A DNA stretch of 64,000 nucleotides from Floridanema aerugineum (GCF_041929345.1 NZ_JBHFNQ010000052.1:62001-126000), one strand, 5' to 3'; positions 14,764-24,109 are shown, numbered from the stretch's first letter. Notes: generated by a model not told the origin, from the sequence alone. Numbers and translations are program-made.

Positions 14764-15030
14764 CTTAAGGATTTCCCTCAGACCTAAATTAGGTGACGAG
14801 ATCATCTTATCCTAGAATTTTTCAGTAACCCATCATCATATTTACCGAATTTACCGATCGACTTTCCTCAGTAGTATAAAAGGGCAGGCGAGATGGGGAG
14901 ATAGGGAGATGGGGAGATGGGGGGAAACATTCAACTACCTCTTCTACTCCCCCACCTCTTCCTCCCAGTTCCCAGTCGTAGGGGCGATTGATAAATTGCC
15001 CGTACCCTAATTACCAATGACTAATGACAA

Positions 15031-15834
15031 ATGACTAGAAACAAACATTGGACGAAACAGGTGTGGGGATTTTGGCAGCAACAAACGGCGACGTTGGCGG
15101 CGGCGATCGCATTTTATACCTGTTTACCTGTGCCGAGTAGTTGGACGTTAGCATTTCGCGGCATCGCCCGGAATGCACCTTTGATCGGATTGATGATTGG
15201 GGGAATACTGGGATTGTTAGATTCTGGCTTGCATCTGTTGGGAATGCCAGTTTTAACTAAGTCGGCGTTAGTAATTTTAGCGGGAATTGGTTTAACAGGT
15301 GGGTTGCACCTGGATGGGGCAATGGATACAGCCGATGGACTAGCTACACCCGATCCTAAACGTCGCTTAGAAGTGATGTCAGATAGTCTGACAGGGGCAT
15401 TTGGGGCAATGGCTGCGATCGCAATCATTTTACTCAAAACTGCTGCTCTGCATGACATTCAATCCCATCGTTGGTTAGCTTTAATGGCGGTTGCTGGTTG
15501 GGGACGTTGGGGACAATTAGTGGCGATTATCTGTTATCCTTACCTCAAACCTACAGGTAAAGGCGCAATTCATAAAGAATCAAATCTTTCGGCTCGCGAT
15601 TTGATACCGGGACTTTTGTTACTTTTAAGTTTGAGTGGATTTTTGTTAATTGTAGATAGCGATCGCTGGTTGATGTCAGTGGGAATGGCGTTTGGTGGAA
15701 GTGCGATCGCAGTTTTAACAGGTGCTTGGTTTAATTACAAATTAGGCGGTCATACAGGCGATACTTATGGGGCAGTTGTAGAATGGACGGAAGCTTTGTT
15801 ACTCTGCCTATTAGCCGGAATCTTTCCCAAATGA
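15031..15834 (+). CDS. cobS: Adenosylcobinamide-GDP ribazoletransferase (cobalamin synthase)
   Basis: Joins adenosylcobinamide-GDP and alpha-ribazole in the last step of (pseudo)cobalamin assembly; integral membrane enzyme. The 267-residue length and hydrophobic profile fit. Family motifs are FYTCLPVPSSW near the N-terminus, GGLHLDGAMDTADGLATPDP (the active-site loop with conserved acids), RRLEVMSDSLTGAFGAMA, and the last segment KLGGHTGDTYGAVVEWTEA. Cyanobacteria often follow tgt with cobS, as here on the opposite strand. No riboswitch was recognised upstream. Confidence 0.95.
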   Translation: MTRNKHWTKQVWGFWQQQTATLAAAIAFYTCLPVPSSWTLAFRGIARNAPLIGLMIGGILGLLDSGLHLLGMPVLTKSALVILAGIGLTGGLHLDGAMDTADGLATPDPKRRLEVMSDSLTGAFGAMAAIAIILLKTAALHDIQSHRWLALMAVAGWGRWGQLVAIICYPYLKPTGKGAIHKESNLSARDLIPGLLLLLSLSGFLLIVDSDRWLMSVGMAFGGSAIAVLTGAWFNYKLGGHTGDTYGAVVEWTEALLLCLLAGIFPK

Positions 15835-15984
15835 TTACTTATCAGAAGGCACAAGGCACAAGGGAGAAGGCACAAGGCAGAAGAAAGTTTTGACGATCAC
15901 CTTGTCCCCTTTTCCTTTTATCTTCCTGAACTATTTCAATTCTCAACCAATAACAAATGACTTATGACCAATGACCAATATCAA

Positions 15985-16434
15985 TTAAATTGGTTTGAGG
16001 CGCATTACGCTTAACTTAAAATTACCTCCAGCTGTTTCGCCAAACGCACGCACCCGAACGATGTAAGTTCCCGAATCTTTAATTCGAGTAAATAACAGTG
16101 AGTTTGTGGTTCCATCTGGGCCATCATCATTTTCGACCACAGTTACACCATTTCTCATCAGGGTTACAATGGTGTCAAAATTGTCGGAACTCAGATCGAT
16201 CGCGATATTATCTCCAGCATTCAATTGTATACTATAGTCTCTAGCAAATCCGCCCTGTCCTGTAGGAATATCTTTTTCGGAAAGGGAGTCGGAAACTTCG
16301 CCATTGGCTGGCAGAGGAATCGGATTGTATAGTCCCTCTTGAGCTTTGACAGTCGGGGCAGTATTTGCCAGAATCAGCAAAGTTGCAGGTAAGACGAGAA
16401 AGCAGCTAAAACGAGCTAAATAATTCTGCATCAT
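15985..16434 (-). CDS. Secreted PPC-domain protein
   Basis: A 149-residue protein with a signal peptide (hydrophobic residues 5-25, ending TVKAQE) and one bacterial pre-peptidase C-terminal (PPC) domain: DYSIQLNAGDNIAIDLSS, FDTIVTLMRNG, ENDDGPDGTTNSLLF, and SGTYIVRVRAFGETAGG. PPC domains are beta-sandwiches usually attached to secreted proteases; here the domain stands alone, so it may be a carbohydrate- or protein-binding periplasmic factor. Two adjacent ATG codons (16434, 16431) are possible starts. Confidence 0.8.
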   Translation of the reverse strand: MMQNYLARFSCFLVLPATLLILANTAPTVKAQEGLYNPIPLPANGEVSDSLSEKDIPTGQGGFARDYSIQLNAGDNIAIDLSSDNFDTIVTLMRNGVTVVENDDGPDGTTNSLLFTRIKDSGTYIVRVRAFGETAGGNFKLSVMRLKPI

Positions 16435-16569
16435 GATGAAGCGGAGTAACCTCGCAAAAAAAGCATAAGCTTGTTAATTGTAATTGTTTTGGGGATTGGG
16501 GACTAGGAAATTGGGGACTAGGAAATTGGGAATATGAGCATTGTGGAACCAATATTTCTCTTATTTCTG

Positions 16570-17265
16570 TTATTTTGTTCTGGCTTGGGTTGCTCGAATT
16601 TCTGAAGTAGCGATCGCCACTATCCCACAAACTTTAATATCAGATTTTCCCAGGGTATCAGCTGCCTCTAGTGCTGTATATCCTGTCGTATAAATATCAT
16701 CTAACAGCAACACTTCCGCTTTCGGATGTCGCTGCCGAAAAGCTTTGCCAATTTGAAAAGCTCCTGTTAAACTTTCTCTTCTTTCAATGGCAGATTTACC
16801 ATGTAAAGCTTCGGTGTCTGAGATGCGTTCTAAGCCAGATTTTTCCAAACGTAAATTAGCGATCTGAGAAAAACTTGCTGCTAATAATTCTGCTTGGTTA
16901 AAGCCTCGAATTTGCAATTTATTAGGATGCAGGGGAATGGGTACAACAATCAAATTTTTCCCCAAGTTTAACCGAGATTTTAGCCAACTTTCTCCTAACC
17001 AAAAACCCAAAGGTTGAGCTATTTTTGGTTGTTTGTCGTATTTTAGAACTTGCAAAGCTCGTTTTAGGGAACCATTGTAAGTTCCCCAAGGGAAAAGGGG
17101 GAAATCATTTCCCCAAAACTTTTCCGGTTGAGCGATTTGACAGCGTTTTAATTGTTTTTCACAATAGGTACAAAAATCGGTTGAAGTGGGACGCTGACAT
17201 AAGGGACATTGGGATTGCAGAAATAAATCTAGCAATCCTTGGTAGTAGTGTTTCCAGAATTTCAT
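16570..17265 (-). CDS. ComF family phosphoribosyltransferase-like protein
   Basis: A 231-residue ComF protein. The N-terminal zinc finger is CPLCQRPTSTDFCTYCEKQL. The phosphoribosyltransferase domain ends in the PRPP-binding loop VLLLDDIYTTGYTALEAA. GFNQAELLA and KSAIERRESLTGAF are also typical. ComF acts in DNA uptake during natural competence, and the cyanobacterial protein is linked to transformation. The start codon shares one base with the stop of the TPR gene upstream, so the two are coupled. Confidence 0.9.
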   Translation of the reverse strand: MKFWKHYYQGLLDLFLQSQCPLCQRPTSTDFCTYCEKQLKRCQIAQPEKFWGNDFPLFPWGTYNGSLKRALQVLKYDKQPKIAQPLGFWLGESWLKSRLNLGKNLIVVPIPLHPNKLQIRGFNQAELLAASFSQIANLRLEKSGLERISDTEALHGKSAIERRESLTGAFQIGKAFRQRHPKAEVLLLDDIYTTGYTALEAADTLGKSDIKVCGIVAIATSEIRATQARTK

Positions 17266-18299
17266 TAGCTACTCACTAACGCTTCAAAACGCTCATCTTG
17301 GCGAATTTTGTCAAAGTCAGAATCTTCTAGAGCTTTGATTTTATACTCATCATGGTTTAATTGCATAGCTGCTAACAAATTTTCAATTGCTAGTTCTACT
17401 TTGCCTTGTTGAGCATAACAACAAGCTTTGTTATATAAAGCTTTGTGTTCATTAGGTTTGTATTCTAGGACTTTATTGTAAGCTGCGATCGCTTCTTCCA
17501 ATAAACCTATCTGTGCTAAAGTAAGACCTCGATTAAACCAAGTTCTGTAATCATCAAAGTCAGCCGCAAAAGTTTTATCAAAAGAAGCCATTGCTTCTTG
17601 ATGATTGCCAATTTTCCAACAAGCTACACCTCGGTTATACCAAGCTGGATTAGCATCAGGTTTGATTTGTAAGGCTTTATCAAAACTGACGATCGCTTTT
17701 TCATGATATCCAACATGACTTAATGTAATACCTCGGTTATACCAACAATTAAAATCATCTGGATTAAATTCCAACGCTCTATCAAAACTATTTAACGCTT
17801 CTTCATAGCGACCGACTTTACCCAAAGCAATCCCTAAATTGTACAAAGCCCAATAAGCTTGCGGTTGTAATTTTACAGATTGCTCGAAACTCTTAATAGC
17901 TTTTTCATAATTCCCCAGATCGCTCCAGGTAATACCGCGATTATGCCAGCTATTGGCGGAATCTGGGTTAAATTCTAAAGCTATGTCGAAACTGTTCAAA
18001 GCTTCTTCATGACGATTCAATTTTCCCAGCGCTATCCCCCGGTTATGCCACACCCAGGAGGTATCAGGTTTAATGGCTAAAGCTCTATTAAAACTGATTA
18101 GTGCTTCTTCATGGCGACCTAAGTTTCCTAGTGCAAATCCTCGCTGGCAAAGAGCGCTATGATAGTCAGGATCGATGTTTAAGGCAGTATCAAAGCTCAT
18201 CAGTGCTTCTTCATAGTTTCTTTTCTCACTTAAACGTAATCCATGTTGCAAAAAGAATTGGGCTTCTAGTTTAGTTGTTTGGCTCATAAAACTTGTCAT
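17265..18299 (-). CDS. Tetratricopeptide-repeat protein
   Basis: About 344 residues with at least eight consecutive 34-residue TPR units, each with the A-x-x-x-F-D-x-A-L core, for example YEEALMSFDTALNIDPDYHS and HEEALNSFDIALEFNPDSAN. The repeats form a superhelical protein-binding surface; no catalytic domain, signal peptide or membrane helix is seen. The start is uncertain: ATG at 18299 was chosen, ATG at 18287 is equally possible, and a TTG-initiated longer form to 18341 is less likely. It is coupled to comF. Confidence 0.85.
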   Translation of the reverse strand: MTSFMSQTTKLEAQFFLQHGLRLSEKRNYEEALMSFDTALNIDPDYHSALCQRGFALGNLGRHEEALISFNRALAIKPDTSWVWHNRGIALGKLNRHEEALNSFDIALEFNPDSANSWHNRGITWSDLGNYEKAIKSFEQSVKLQPQAYWALYNLGIALGKVGRYEEALNSFDRALEFNPDDFNCWYNRGITLSHVGYHEKAIVSFDKALQIKPDANPAWYNRGVACWKIGNHQEAMASFDKTFAADFDDYRTWFNRGLTLAQIGLLEEAIAAYNKVLEYKPNEHKALYNKACCYAQQGKVELAIENLLAAMQLNHDEYKIKALEDSDFDKIRQDERFEALVSS

Positions 18300-18574
18300 C
18301 ACTCTTCGGACATATTTGTCTCTTTTTTTTAGAATGCCCAAAAACTGCTAAGGAATCAACAACCAAACAAAGAAAAACCAAATGATACTGAAGAGAATTT
18401 TCCGGCTTTATCCTTGATTTAACTCGGATATCTCACGGACACTCTCTGCAGAGGGGCAGGGGAGCACAGGATGTGGGGAGATGGGGAGGTGGGGGGATGG
18501 GGGGAGACAAGTTTTAAGTTAGAAGTGGAAAAATTACAGCAAAATTGAATGAGCAGACTCACAGCTGAACAAAG

Positions 18575-19996
18575 ATGATAGAAATAGACAATGCAGCTTA
18601 CCGCATAGAAAAGGATTCTATGGGGGAACGGCAAATTCCGGCAGATGCTTACTATGGAATTCAAACTCTCCGGGCGACGGAAAATTTTCCGATTAGTGGG
18701 ATTAAACCTTTAGCGACTTATGTGGATGCTGGGGTGCTGATCAAGAAGGCAACGGCGATCGCAAATGGCGAACTCGGTTGCATATCTAAGGAAATTAGTC
18801 AAGCGATCGTGCAAGCTGCTGATGAAATTCTGGCGGGGAAATTACGCGATCAGTTTGTGGTGGATGTTTACCAAGCTGGTGCGGGTACTTCCCATCACAT
18901 GAATATTAACGAAGTGCTGGCAAATCGAGCGTTAGAACTTTTGGGCGACGAAAAGGGTAATTACAAACGCATTAGTCCTAACGATCATGTTAATTACGGT
19001 CAATCTACCAATGATGTGATTCCGACGGCAATTAGAATTGGCGGACTTTTGGCGTTGGAAAAAACCCTGTTTCCCGCTTTGTCGGATGCGATCGCCGCAT
19101 TAGACACCAAAGCCGAACAATTCCAAGATATAGTAAAATCTGGCAGAACTCACCTGCAAGATGCGGTTCCGGTACGTTTGGGGGAAAATTTCCGTGCTTG
19201 GGCACAAATTCTCACAGATCATTTAGTTCGCATCGAAACTGCTTCAGGAGATTTAGCTTTACTCGGCTTAGGCGGAAGTGCAGCAGGTACGGGATTAAAT
19301 ACTCATCCCCAATATCGCTTTCGAGTAGCAGAAATTCTCTCAGAATTGATTGACATTCCGTTACGGACTGCGCCACACTTAATGGCAGCAATGCAGAGTA
19401 TGGCACCTTTCGTTAATGTTTCTGGGGCGTTGCGGAATTTGGCGCAAGATTTGGTGAAAATTTCCTCTGATTTAAGGTTAATGGATTCGGGGCCAAAAAC
19501 GGGTTTTAAAGAAATTCAATTACCGCCTGTACAACCGGGTTCTTCAATTATGCCGGGGAAATATAATCCGGTGATGGCGGAAATGATTTCGATGGTTTGT
19601 TTTCAGGTGATGGGTTATGATACTGCGATCGCTTTTGCTGCCCAAGCTGGACAATTAGAATTAAATGTGATGATGCCGTTAATTGCCTACGATTTGATTC
19701 ACAGCATCGAGATTTTGGGTAATGCGATTTCAGCGTTGACGCAACAATGTTTAGTGGGGATTACGGCAAATAGCGATCGATGTCTCGCATTCGCTGAAGG
19801 CAGTTTAGCATTAGTCACCGCTTTAAATACCCACATTGGTTATCTCAACGCCGCTGCTGTCGCTAAAGAATCTTTAGAAACAGGTAAATCTTTGCGCCAA
19901 ATCGTCTTAGAACGAGGTTTAATGAATTCAGAAGAGTTAGCGCAAGTATTAGATTTAGAGAAAATGAGTGCTATGCCCTCTAACAATTCTGATTAA
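18575..19996 (+). CDS. aspA: Aspartate ammonia-lyase
   Basis: Converts L-aspartate to fumarate and ammonium. The 473-residue length fits the fumarase/aspartase superfamily. The N-terminal DAYYGIQTLRATENFPISG is the aspartase version rather than fumarase C. Other motifs are GAGTSHHMNINEVLANRA, GQSTNDVIPTAIRI, SGRTHLQDAVPV and the superfamily signature GSSIMPGKYNPV, whose flexible loop carries the catalytic Ser. The gene is monocistronic, preceded by a G-rich repeat (18474-18505) and followed by more G-rich low-complexity sequence. Confidence 0.9.
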   Translation: MIEIDNAAYRIEKDSMGERQIPADAYYGIQTLRATENFPISGIKPLATYVDAGVLIKKATAIANGELGCISKEISQAIVQAADEILAGKLRDQFVVDVYQAGAGTSHHMNINEVLANRALELLGDEKGNYKRISPNDHVNYGQSTNDVIPTAIRIGGLLALEKTLFPALSDAIAALDTKAEQFQDIVKSGRTHLQDAVPVRLGENFRAWAQILTDHLVRIETASGDLALLGLGGSAAGTGLNTHPQYRFRVAEILSELIDIPLRTAPHLMAAMQSMAPFVNVSGALRNLAQDLVKISSDLRLMDSGPKTGFKEIQLPPVQPGSSIMPGKYNPVMAEMISMVCFQVMGYDTAIAFAAQAGQLELNVMMPLIAYDLIHSIEILGNAISALTQQCLVGITANSDRCLAFAEGSLALVTALNTHIGYLNAAAVAKESLETGKSLRQIVLERGLMNSEELAQVLDLEKMSAMPSNNSD

Positions 19997-20181
19997 AAGT
20001 TCTGGGAACTGGGGACTGGGGACTAGGGACTAGGGACTGGGATTACTTACACATTAAGCCTTTCAGAGATTAATCAATTTTACTATCACCGTAAGTAAGA
20101 GATAGCCAATTCTGTTCCCTGTTCCCTGTTCCTTTCCCTCACCCAAATGTCCCAGTTTAGACGTAGTAGGAGAGTTGAAAA

Positions 20182-20460
20182 ATGCACAGTCAGGATAGTT
20201 CTATACAAGTAAATTTTCTGTTTCGAGATGGTCATTCCGAATCTTTCAAATTACCTATATCACCTCAAGAATTTCAACAACAATTAGAAGGTTTGTTAGC
20301 TAAACCTTGGTTAACTTTCCATTTGCGCGATCAAACAGTTGTGATTAGTACTTCCCAAATTATGAAAGTGGAAATTAAACCACCTCTATCTCAACTTGAA
20401 GGAGAAGGCATTTTTGCCAATAGCGAACGAGTAACTGCACTCAACAGAGGAGCACGTTAA
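20182..20460 (+). CDS. Small conserved cyanobacterial protein
   Basis: A 92-residue soluble protein with GGAGAG upstream of ATG 20182. The visible pattern is strand-rich: IQVNFLFRDGHSESFKLP, a helix SPQEFQQQLEGLLAKPW, then LTFHLRDQTVVISTSQIMK, ending in a polar tail. No family name is known to me; the layout of strands around a short helix suggests a small barrel-like domain. It stands alone between low-complexity spacers. Confidence 0.6.
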   Translation: MHSQDSSIQVNFLFRDGHSESFKLPISPQEFQQQLEGLLAKPWLTFHLRDQTVVISTSQIMKVEIKPPLSQLEGEGIFANSERVTALNRGAR

Positions 20461-20463
20461 AAT

Positions 20464-20690
20464 GCAGGGATTGGGGATTGGGGACTGGGGACTGGGAAAA
20501 TATTTGTAGGGTGCGTTAGTGATAACGTAACGCACCATTCCACTAGGGACTGGGAAACTTTAACTATCTGTACTAACGCACCATTCCACCATATTTAGTG
20601 CTAATGCGTAAGTCCTTTTAATGAACTTTTCCTCATCCCCAGTCCCCAGTCCCCAGTCCCCAGTCCCCAGTCCACAGTCCCCTCGCCTTT
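20464..20690. repeat. G/C-rich low-complexity spacer with short direct repeats
   Basis: Contains tandem ggggactggg units (20470-20496), an imperfect inverted repeat (ctaacgcacc... around 20509-20590) and a run of five ccccagt heptamers near 20637-20675. The same GGGGACT/CCCCAGT units also occur at 20003-20041, 16486-16530, 41387-41405 and 45602-45640. They are spacers without coding potential. Confidence 0.7.
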
Positions 20691-20703
20691 CTTTGGAGTG
20701 ATT

Positions 20704-21666
20704 ATGCAACCAACTGTAAGTTTAATTAAGGCTAATTCTTACGAGTTAAAAAATTTGCGGGAGTCGTTAGAAACTTTGTTAGAACCTTTAGGAGGAATGA
20801 GGAGTTTTGTTAAGAAGGGCGATCGCGTTTTGCTTAAACCTAATTTACTCACAGGTTCTCGTCCAACTAAAGAATGTGTGACTCGTCCCGAAATAGTTTA
20901 TTGTGTTGTCCAAATGGTACGCGAAGCTGGAGGCGAACCTTTTTTAGGTGATAGTCCGGCTTTTGGTAGTGCTTTGGGAGTGGCGAAAGCTAATGGTTAT
21001 TTGCCATTAATTGAAGAACTAAATGTGCCAATTACTGATTTTAGTGGCAAGCGTTACCAAACTGTTAGCGAACAGTTTAATCACTTGTTACTTTCTCCCG
21101 AAGCTATGAATGCAGATGTGGTAATTAACTTGCCTAAGTTAAAATCTCATGTGCAGTTAACTATGACTATGGGAGTGAAAAATTTGTTCGGTTGTGTACC
21201 GGGAAAAATGAAGGCTTGGTGGCATACGGAAGCTGGCAAGGATAGTGCTAGATTTGGGCAAATGTTGGTAGAAACTGCCAGAACTATTAATCCTAAATTA
21301 ACGATTTTAGATGGTATTATCGGTCATGAGGGTAATGGCCCTAGTGGTGGGGAACCTCGTCAGTTGGGGGTTTTAGCGGCATCGGCTGATGTTTTTGCTT
21401 TGGATCGGGCGATCGCAGAAATTGTCAATGTCGATCCTTTGCTTGTGCCTACAGTTGCCGCTTCTATGCGGTTGGGTCTGTGTTCTAATTTAGCAGCGAT
21501 CGATTTTCCCCTGTTGCAACCCCAGGATTTAAAGGTGCTAGATTGGAGGTTGCCCGATCGCATGATGCCGATCGATTTTGGCTTACCTCGTGTCCTGAAA
21601 TCTACCTTTAAACATTTTTACATTCGATTTATCAAGGAACCTTTGACGGCTTACTCAAGTCGCTAG
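20704..21666 (+). CDS. DUF362 domain protein
   Basis: A 320-residue protein. ATG 20704 is chosen because GGAG ends 7 bases before it; the GTG at 20698 is too close. The DUF362 core is visible: GDRVLLKPNLLTGSRPTKEC, GEPFLGDSPAFGS, DVVINLPKLKSHVQLTMTMG, VKNLFGCVPG and DGIIGHEGNGPSGG. Many DUF362 proteins carry two 4Fe-4S clusters at the C-terminus; this one lacks a ferredoxin-like cysteine set, so it is probably not a ferredoxin. Its reaction is unknown to me. Confidence 0.85.
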   Translation: MQPTVSLIKANSYELKNLRESLETLLEPLGGMRSFVKKGDRVLLKPNLLTGSRPTKECVTRPEIVYCVVQMVREAGGEPFLGDSPAFGSALGVAKANGYLPLIEELNVPITDFSGKRYQTVSEQFNHLLLSPEAMNADVVINLPKLKSHVQLTMTMGVKNLFGCVPGKMKAWWHTEAGKDSARFGQMLVETARTINPKLTILDGIIGHEGNGPSGGEPRQLGVLAASADVFALDRAIAEIVNVDPLLVPTVAASMRLGLCSNLAAIDFPLLQPQDLKVLDWRLPDRMMPIDFGLPRVLKSTFKHFYIRFIKEPLTAYSSR

Positions 21667-21701
21667 ATTCTGTTGAGTATAAACACCTAGAAATAAAGTT
21701 T

Positions 21702-21772
21702 GTAGAGACGTTGTATACAACGTCTCTACCCCAAGTTAAATTTTGTAGAGACGTTGTATACAACGTCTCTAC
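21702..21772. repeat. Two tandem 28-base perfect palindromes
   Basis: GTAGAGACGTTGTATACAAC plus the complement is present at 21702-21729 and again at 21745-21772, separated by 15 bases. Related palindromes with the same arms but other centres are at 57319-57346 and 63274-63301. It is a dispersed hairpin repeat, here also able to act as a double hairpin after the DUF362 gene. The rest of 21667-22008 shows nothing else. Confidence 0.85.
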
Positions 21773-22008
21773 CCCAAGTCTGAAATTGGAAATCTAATAT
21801 CGGAAGGCTTCTGCCAGAAGTGTAATATTTAGGGAATTTGAGAGCTATCTAAAGTAAATCTTAAGAAGGATTTAGGTGTAGATTGTTTTCTAAGAGACAA
21901 CCTGATTGTGAAGATTAGGTAAAATGTAAATGGGGAATAATATTCCTCAAGCTTTTTTCTTATTCTTTCTGCTGAATTGACCAATAAACTCAGTTCACTT
22001 ACTACTTT

Positions 22009-22191
22009 ATGAACTCTAGTGACCCTGCTCCTTCCCCTGAACGACCGCCTCAACGGTTGGCAGATATTGTGGGAACAGTCATTGCTTTAATCACCCTGAC
22101 TTTACCTTTCTTTGTAATTGCACACTACTCTTCAGACAGTGTAGAAGTTTTGCAGCAAATTACATATCCACTACCTAACCAGAGGGAATGA
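22009..22191 (+). CDS. Small membrane protein, unknown
   Basis: A 60-residue protein with a proline-rich N-terminus (SDPAPSPERPPQRLADI) and one membrane helix (VGTVIALITLTLPFFVIAHY). The short polar tail ends PLPNQRE. The size and design resemble the many single-helix proteins of cyanobacterial membranes, but I do not recognise it. No ribosome site stands out before ATG 22009. It is followed by the structured leader of ppa. Confidence 0.6.
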   Translation: MNSSDPAPSPERPPQRLADIVGTVIALITLTLPFFVIAHYSSDSVEVLQQITYPLPNQRE

Positions 22192-22202
22192 TATCAGAGA
22201 TG

Positions 22203-22376
22203 CCCCCGTGAGTAAACCTGTTAATGATTAAATTTTGGGGAATTCACCGAAGATGATATCTGGTGTCGGTATTCCCCTAAAATGCTACACGGGGGAGGTG
22301 AAATCTATGATTTAGGAACGAGACGTTTCATGAAATGTCTCTAAACCTCTTCCCGTAATTGCTTTAGTTTAGAGGA
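22203..22376 (+). promoter_or_regulatory. Structured leader of ppa with mutually exclusive hairpins
   Basis: Four stems can be drawn: A, CCCCCGTG 22203-22210 with CACGGGGG 22288-22295; B inside it, GGGGAAT 22237-22243 with ATTCCCC 22271-22277; C, GAGAC 22320-22324 with GTCTC 22337-22341, extended by TTTCA/TGAAA; D, CTCTAAAC 22339-22346 with GTTTAGAG 22367-22374. Stems C and D overlap and cannot coexist. D covers the ribosome site AGAGGA (22371-22376) of ppa. A two-codon ORF (ATG ATT TAG, 22307-22315) follows a strong GGGGGAGG site just before stem C. It does not match a riboswitch class that I know. Confidence 0.45.
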
Positions 22377-22385
22377 CTTTACACA

Positions 22386-22895
22386 GTGGACTTATCGCTC
22401 ATACCCGCCCAACCGAAATTAGGTTTGATTAACGTTTTGATTGAAATTCCAGCAGGAAGTAAGAATAAGTACGAGTTCGACAAGGATATGCAAGCGTTTG
22501 CTTTGGACAGAGTGTTGTATTCTTCTGTTCAGTATCCCTACGATTATGGTTTCGTGCCCAATACTTTGGCTGATGATGGCGACCCGCTTGATGGTATGGT
22601 AATTATGGATCAGCCGACTTTTCCGGGTTGTGTGATTGCGGCGCGACCGATCGGGATGTTAGAAATGGTCGATGGTGGCGATCGCGATGAGAAAATTCTC
22701 TGCGTACCAGACAAAGATCCGCGTTACGCTAATGTAAAATCTCTCAAAGACATTCAACAACACCGTTTGGATGAGATTGCTGAGTTTTTCCAATCGTACA
22801 AAAATCTGGAAAAGAAAGAAGTTAAAATCTTGGGTTGGCAAGATGTTGACAAAGTAATGCCTCTAGTTGAAGAGTGCGTCAAAGCCTATAAGTAA
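22386..22895 (+). CDS. ppa: Inorganic pyrophosphatase
   Basis: Hydrolyses pyrophosphate to phosphate and so drives biosynthetic reactions. The GTG start at 22386 follows AGAGGA by 9 bases and gives 169 residues, the normal length of the soluble family I enzyme. Active-site signatures are ADDGDPLDGMVIMD (metal-binding acids), KYEFDKDM and QYPYDYGFVPNT near the N-terminus, and GGDRDEKILCVPDKDPRY. The C-terminal helix with KNLEKKEVKILGWQD is usual for cyanobacteria. Its leader may control translation (see the preceding element). Confidence 0.96.
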   Translation: MDLSLIPAQPKLGLINVLIEIPAGSKNKYEFDKDMQAFALDRVLYSSVQYPYDYGFVPNTLADDGDPLDGMVIMDQPTFPGCVIAARPIGMLEMVDGGDRDEKILCVPDKDPRYANVKSLKDIQQHRLDEIAEFFQSYKNLEKKEVKILGWQDVDKVMPLVEECVKAYK

Positions 22896-23034
22896 CTAAA
22901 ATGGTCATTGGGGATTGGGGATTTGGCGATTGGGAATGACAGGGAAGATGCCTGTCCTACAGGAATAATAACCAATAACCAATGACCAATAACCAATGAC
23001 CAACAACCAATGACCAATGAGATAATCTAAATCG

Positions 23035-23430
23035 ATGCAGCGATCGCTTCTTTTAGCCAAAATTCATAATTGCACTCTTACAGATGCAAATATTAATTAC
23101 ATGGGTAGCATTAGTATCGATAAAACTTTATTAGATGCTGCTGGAATATTGCCTTATGAACAGGTGCAGGTGGTTAATATTGCTAATGGGGAAAGGTTTA
23201 TTACTTATGCCATTACTGCGCCAGCTAATTCTGGGGCGATCGAATTAAATGGTGCAGCGGCTAGATTGGGTGTGAAGGGCGATCGATTAATTATTATGAC
23301 TTACGCCCAATTTACTGAGGAAGAATTGAAAAATTACTATCCGACTGTGGTGATGGTAGATCAAAATAACGGCATTTTAGAAGTGCGTCGTTATGTAAAT
23401 GAATTATTTAAAGATTCGGTGATTGTTTGA
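23035..23430 (+). CDS. panD: Aspartate 1-decarboxylase
   Basis: Makes beta-alanine for pantothenate and coenzyme A. It is a pyruvoyl enzyme: the chain MQRSLLLAKIHNCTLTDANI continues to the self-cleavage site MGSISID, where Ser25 becomes the pyruvoyl group. Conserved Lys9 and NGERFITYAI are present, as is GAARLGVKGDRLIIM. The 131-residue length is typical. The 110 bases before it hold direct repeats of CAATGACCAATAAC type with no gene. The stop is followed within 3 bases by the end of mobA on the other strand. Confidence 0.95.
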   Translation: MQRSLLLAKIHNCTLTDANINYMGSISIDKTLLDAAGILPYEQVQVVNIANGERFITYAITAPANSGAIELNGAAARLGVKGDRLIIMTYAQFTEEELKNYYPTVVMVDQNNGILEVRRYVNELFKDSVIV

Positions 23431-23432
23431 AA

Positions 23433-24017
23433 CTAAAACTTAGTGTTTTTTTCTAGGTCGATCGGTGTGTTGCAATTCCACAACATTTCTTGGCAAGCTT
23501 GACTAACAGGAATAGTTGCCACTTTTGTCTGTGCTAACCATTTTTGAAATGAGTTCCCACCTTGTTGAATAAACTCCTGTAAATTTGGTAAGGCGGAACG
23601 GCGATAAAAGGCGCACAAAGGTTCCCATCTTGCTTGTTGATGGGGTACTACAGCTAAAATTTCATCAGGAATTTGTGTTAAATTTTCCATCCAATTTTGC
23701 AGGATTTTAGATTGTAGTAAAGGTAAGTCGCAACCTAAGAGTAATACCCATTCTGAGGAGATTTTCTCCAGTCCTTCAGCTAACCCTAATAATGGCCCTT
23801 GTCCGGGGTGAGTTTCTGTAATAAATTGACATTTTTCGGGGACAATTTTCTGGTATTTTTCCGCCCAAGGTGTGAGAATATAAACTTGCTCACAGCATTG
23901 AGTTGCAACTTGGGAAACTCTAGTTAATAAAGGTATGCCATCCCAAGGTATGAGTGCTTTATCTTCACCCATTCTAGTACTGCGACCACCTGCTAAAATT
24001 AATGCTGAAATATCCAA
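23433..24017 (-). CDS. mobA: Molybdenum cofactor guanylyltransferase
   Basis: Attaches GMP to molybdopterin to make the dinucleotide cofactor that nitrate reductase uses. The 194-residue chain begins with the nucleotidyltransferase loop LILAGGRSTRMGEDKALIPW, followed by LLGCDLPLL with the metal-binding Asp and VVPHQQARWEPLCAFYRRSA. A TTG start at 24017 with AGGGGG 9 bases upstream is used. It lies downstream of ntcB, cnaT and a 53-residue ORF in the same direction, consistent with service to nitrate assimilation. Confidence 0.9.
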   Translation of the reverse strand: MDISALILAGGRSTRMGEDKALIPWDGIPLLTRVSQVATQCCEQVYILTPWAEKYQKIVPEKCQFITETHPGQGPLLGLAEGLEKISSEWVLLLGCDLPLLQSKILQNWMENLTQIPDEILAVVPHQQARWEPLCAFYRRSALPNLQEFIQQGGNSFQKWLAQTKVATIPVSQACQEMLWNCNTPIDLEKNTKF

Positions 24018-24109
24018 TGTAAAATACCCCCTGAAGCTGAATAATTTAATTTCTAATAAGCAGAACCTTTGGGAATTTTTGACGCTAAATGGTGGCGTTC
24101 CTGCAAAAA

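Noticed and set aside
20637..20675. CRISPR or VNTR of functional type in the CCCCAGT repeats
   Set aside because: Simple heptamer repeats without spacers, found in several gaps; low-complexity spacer.
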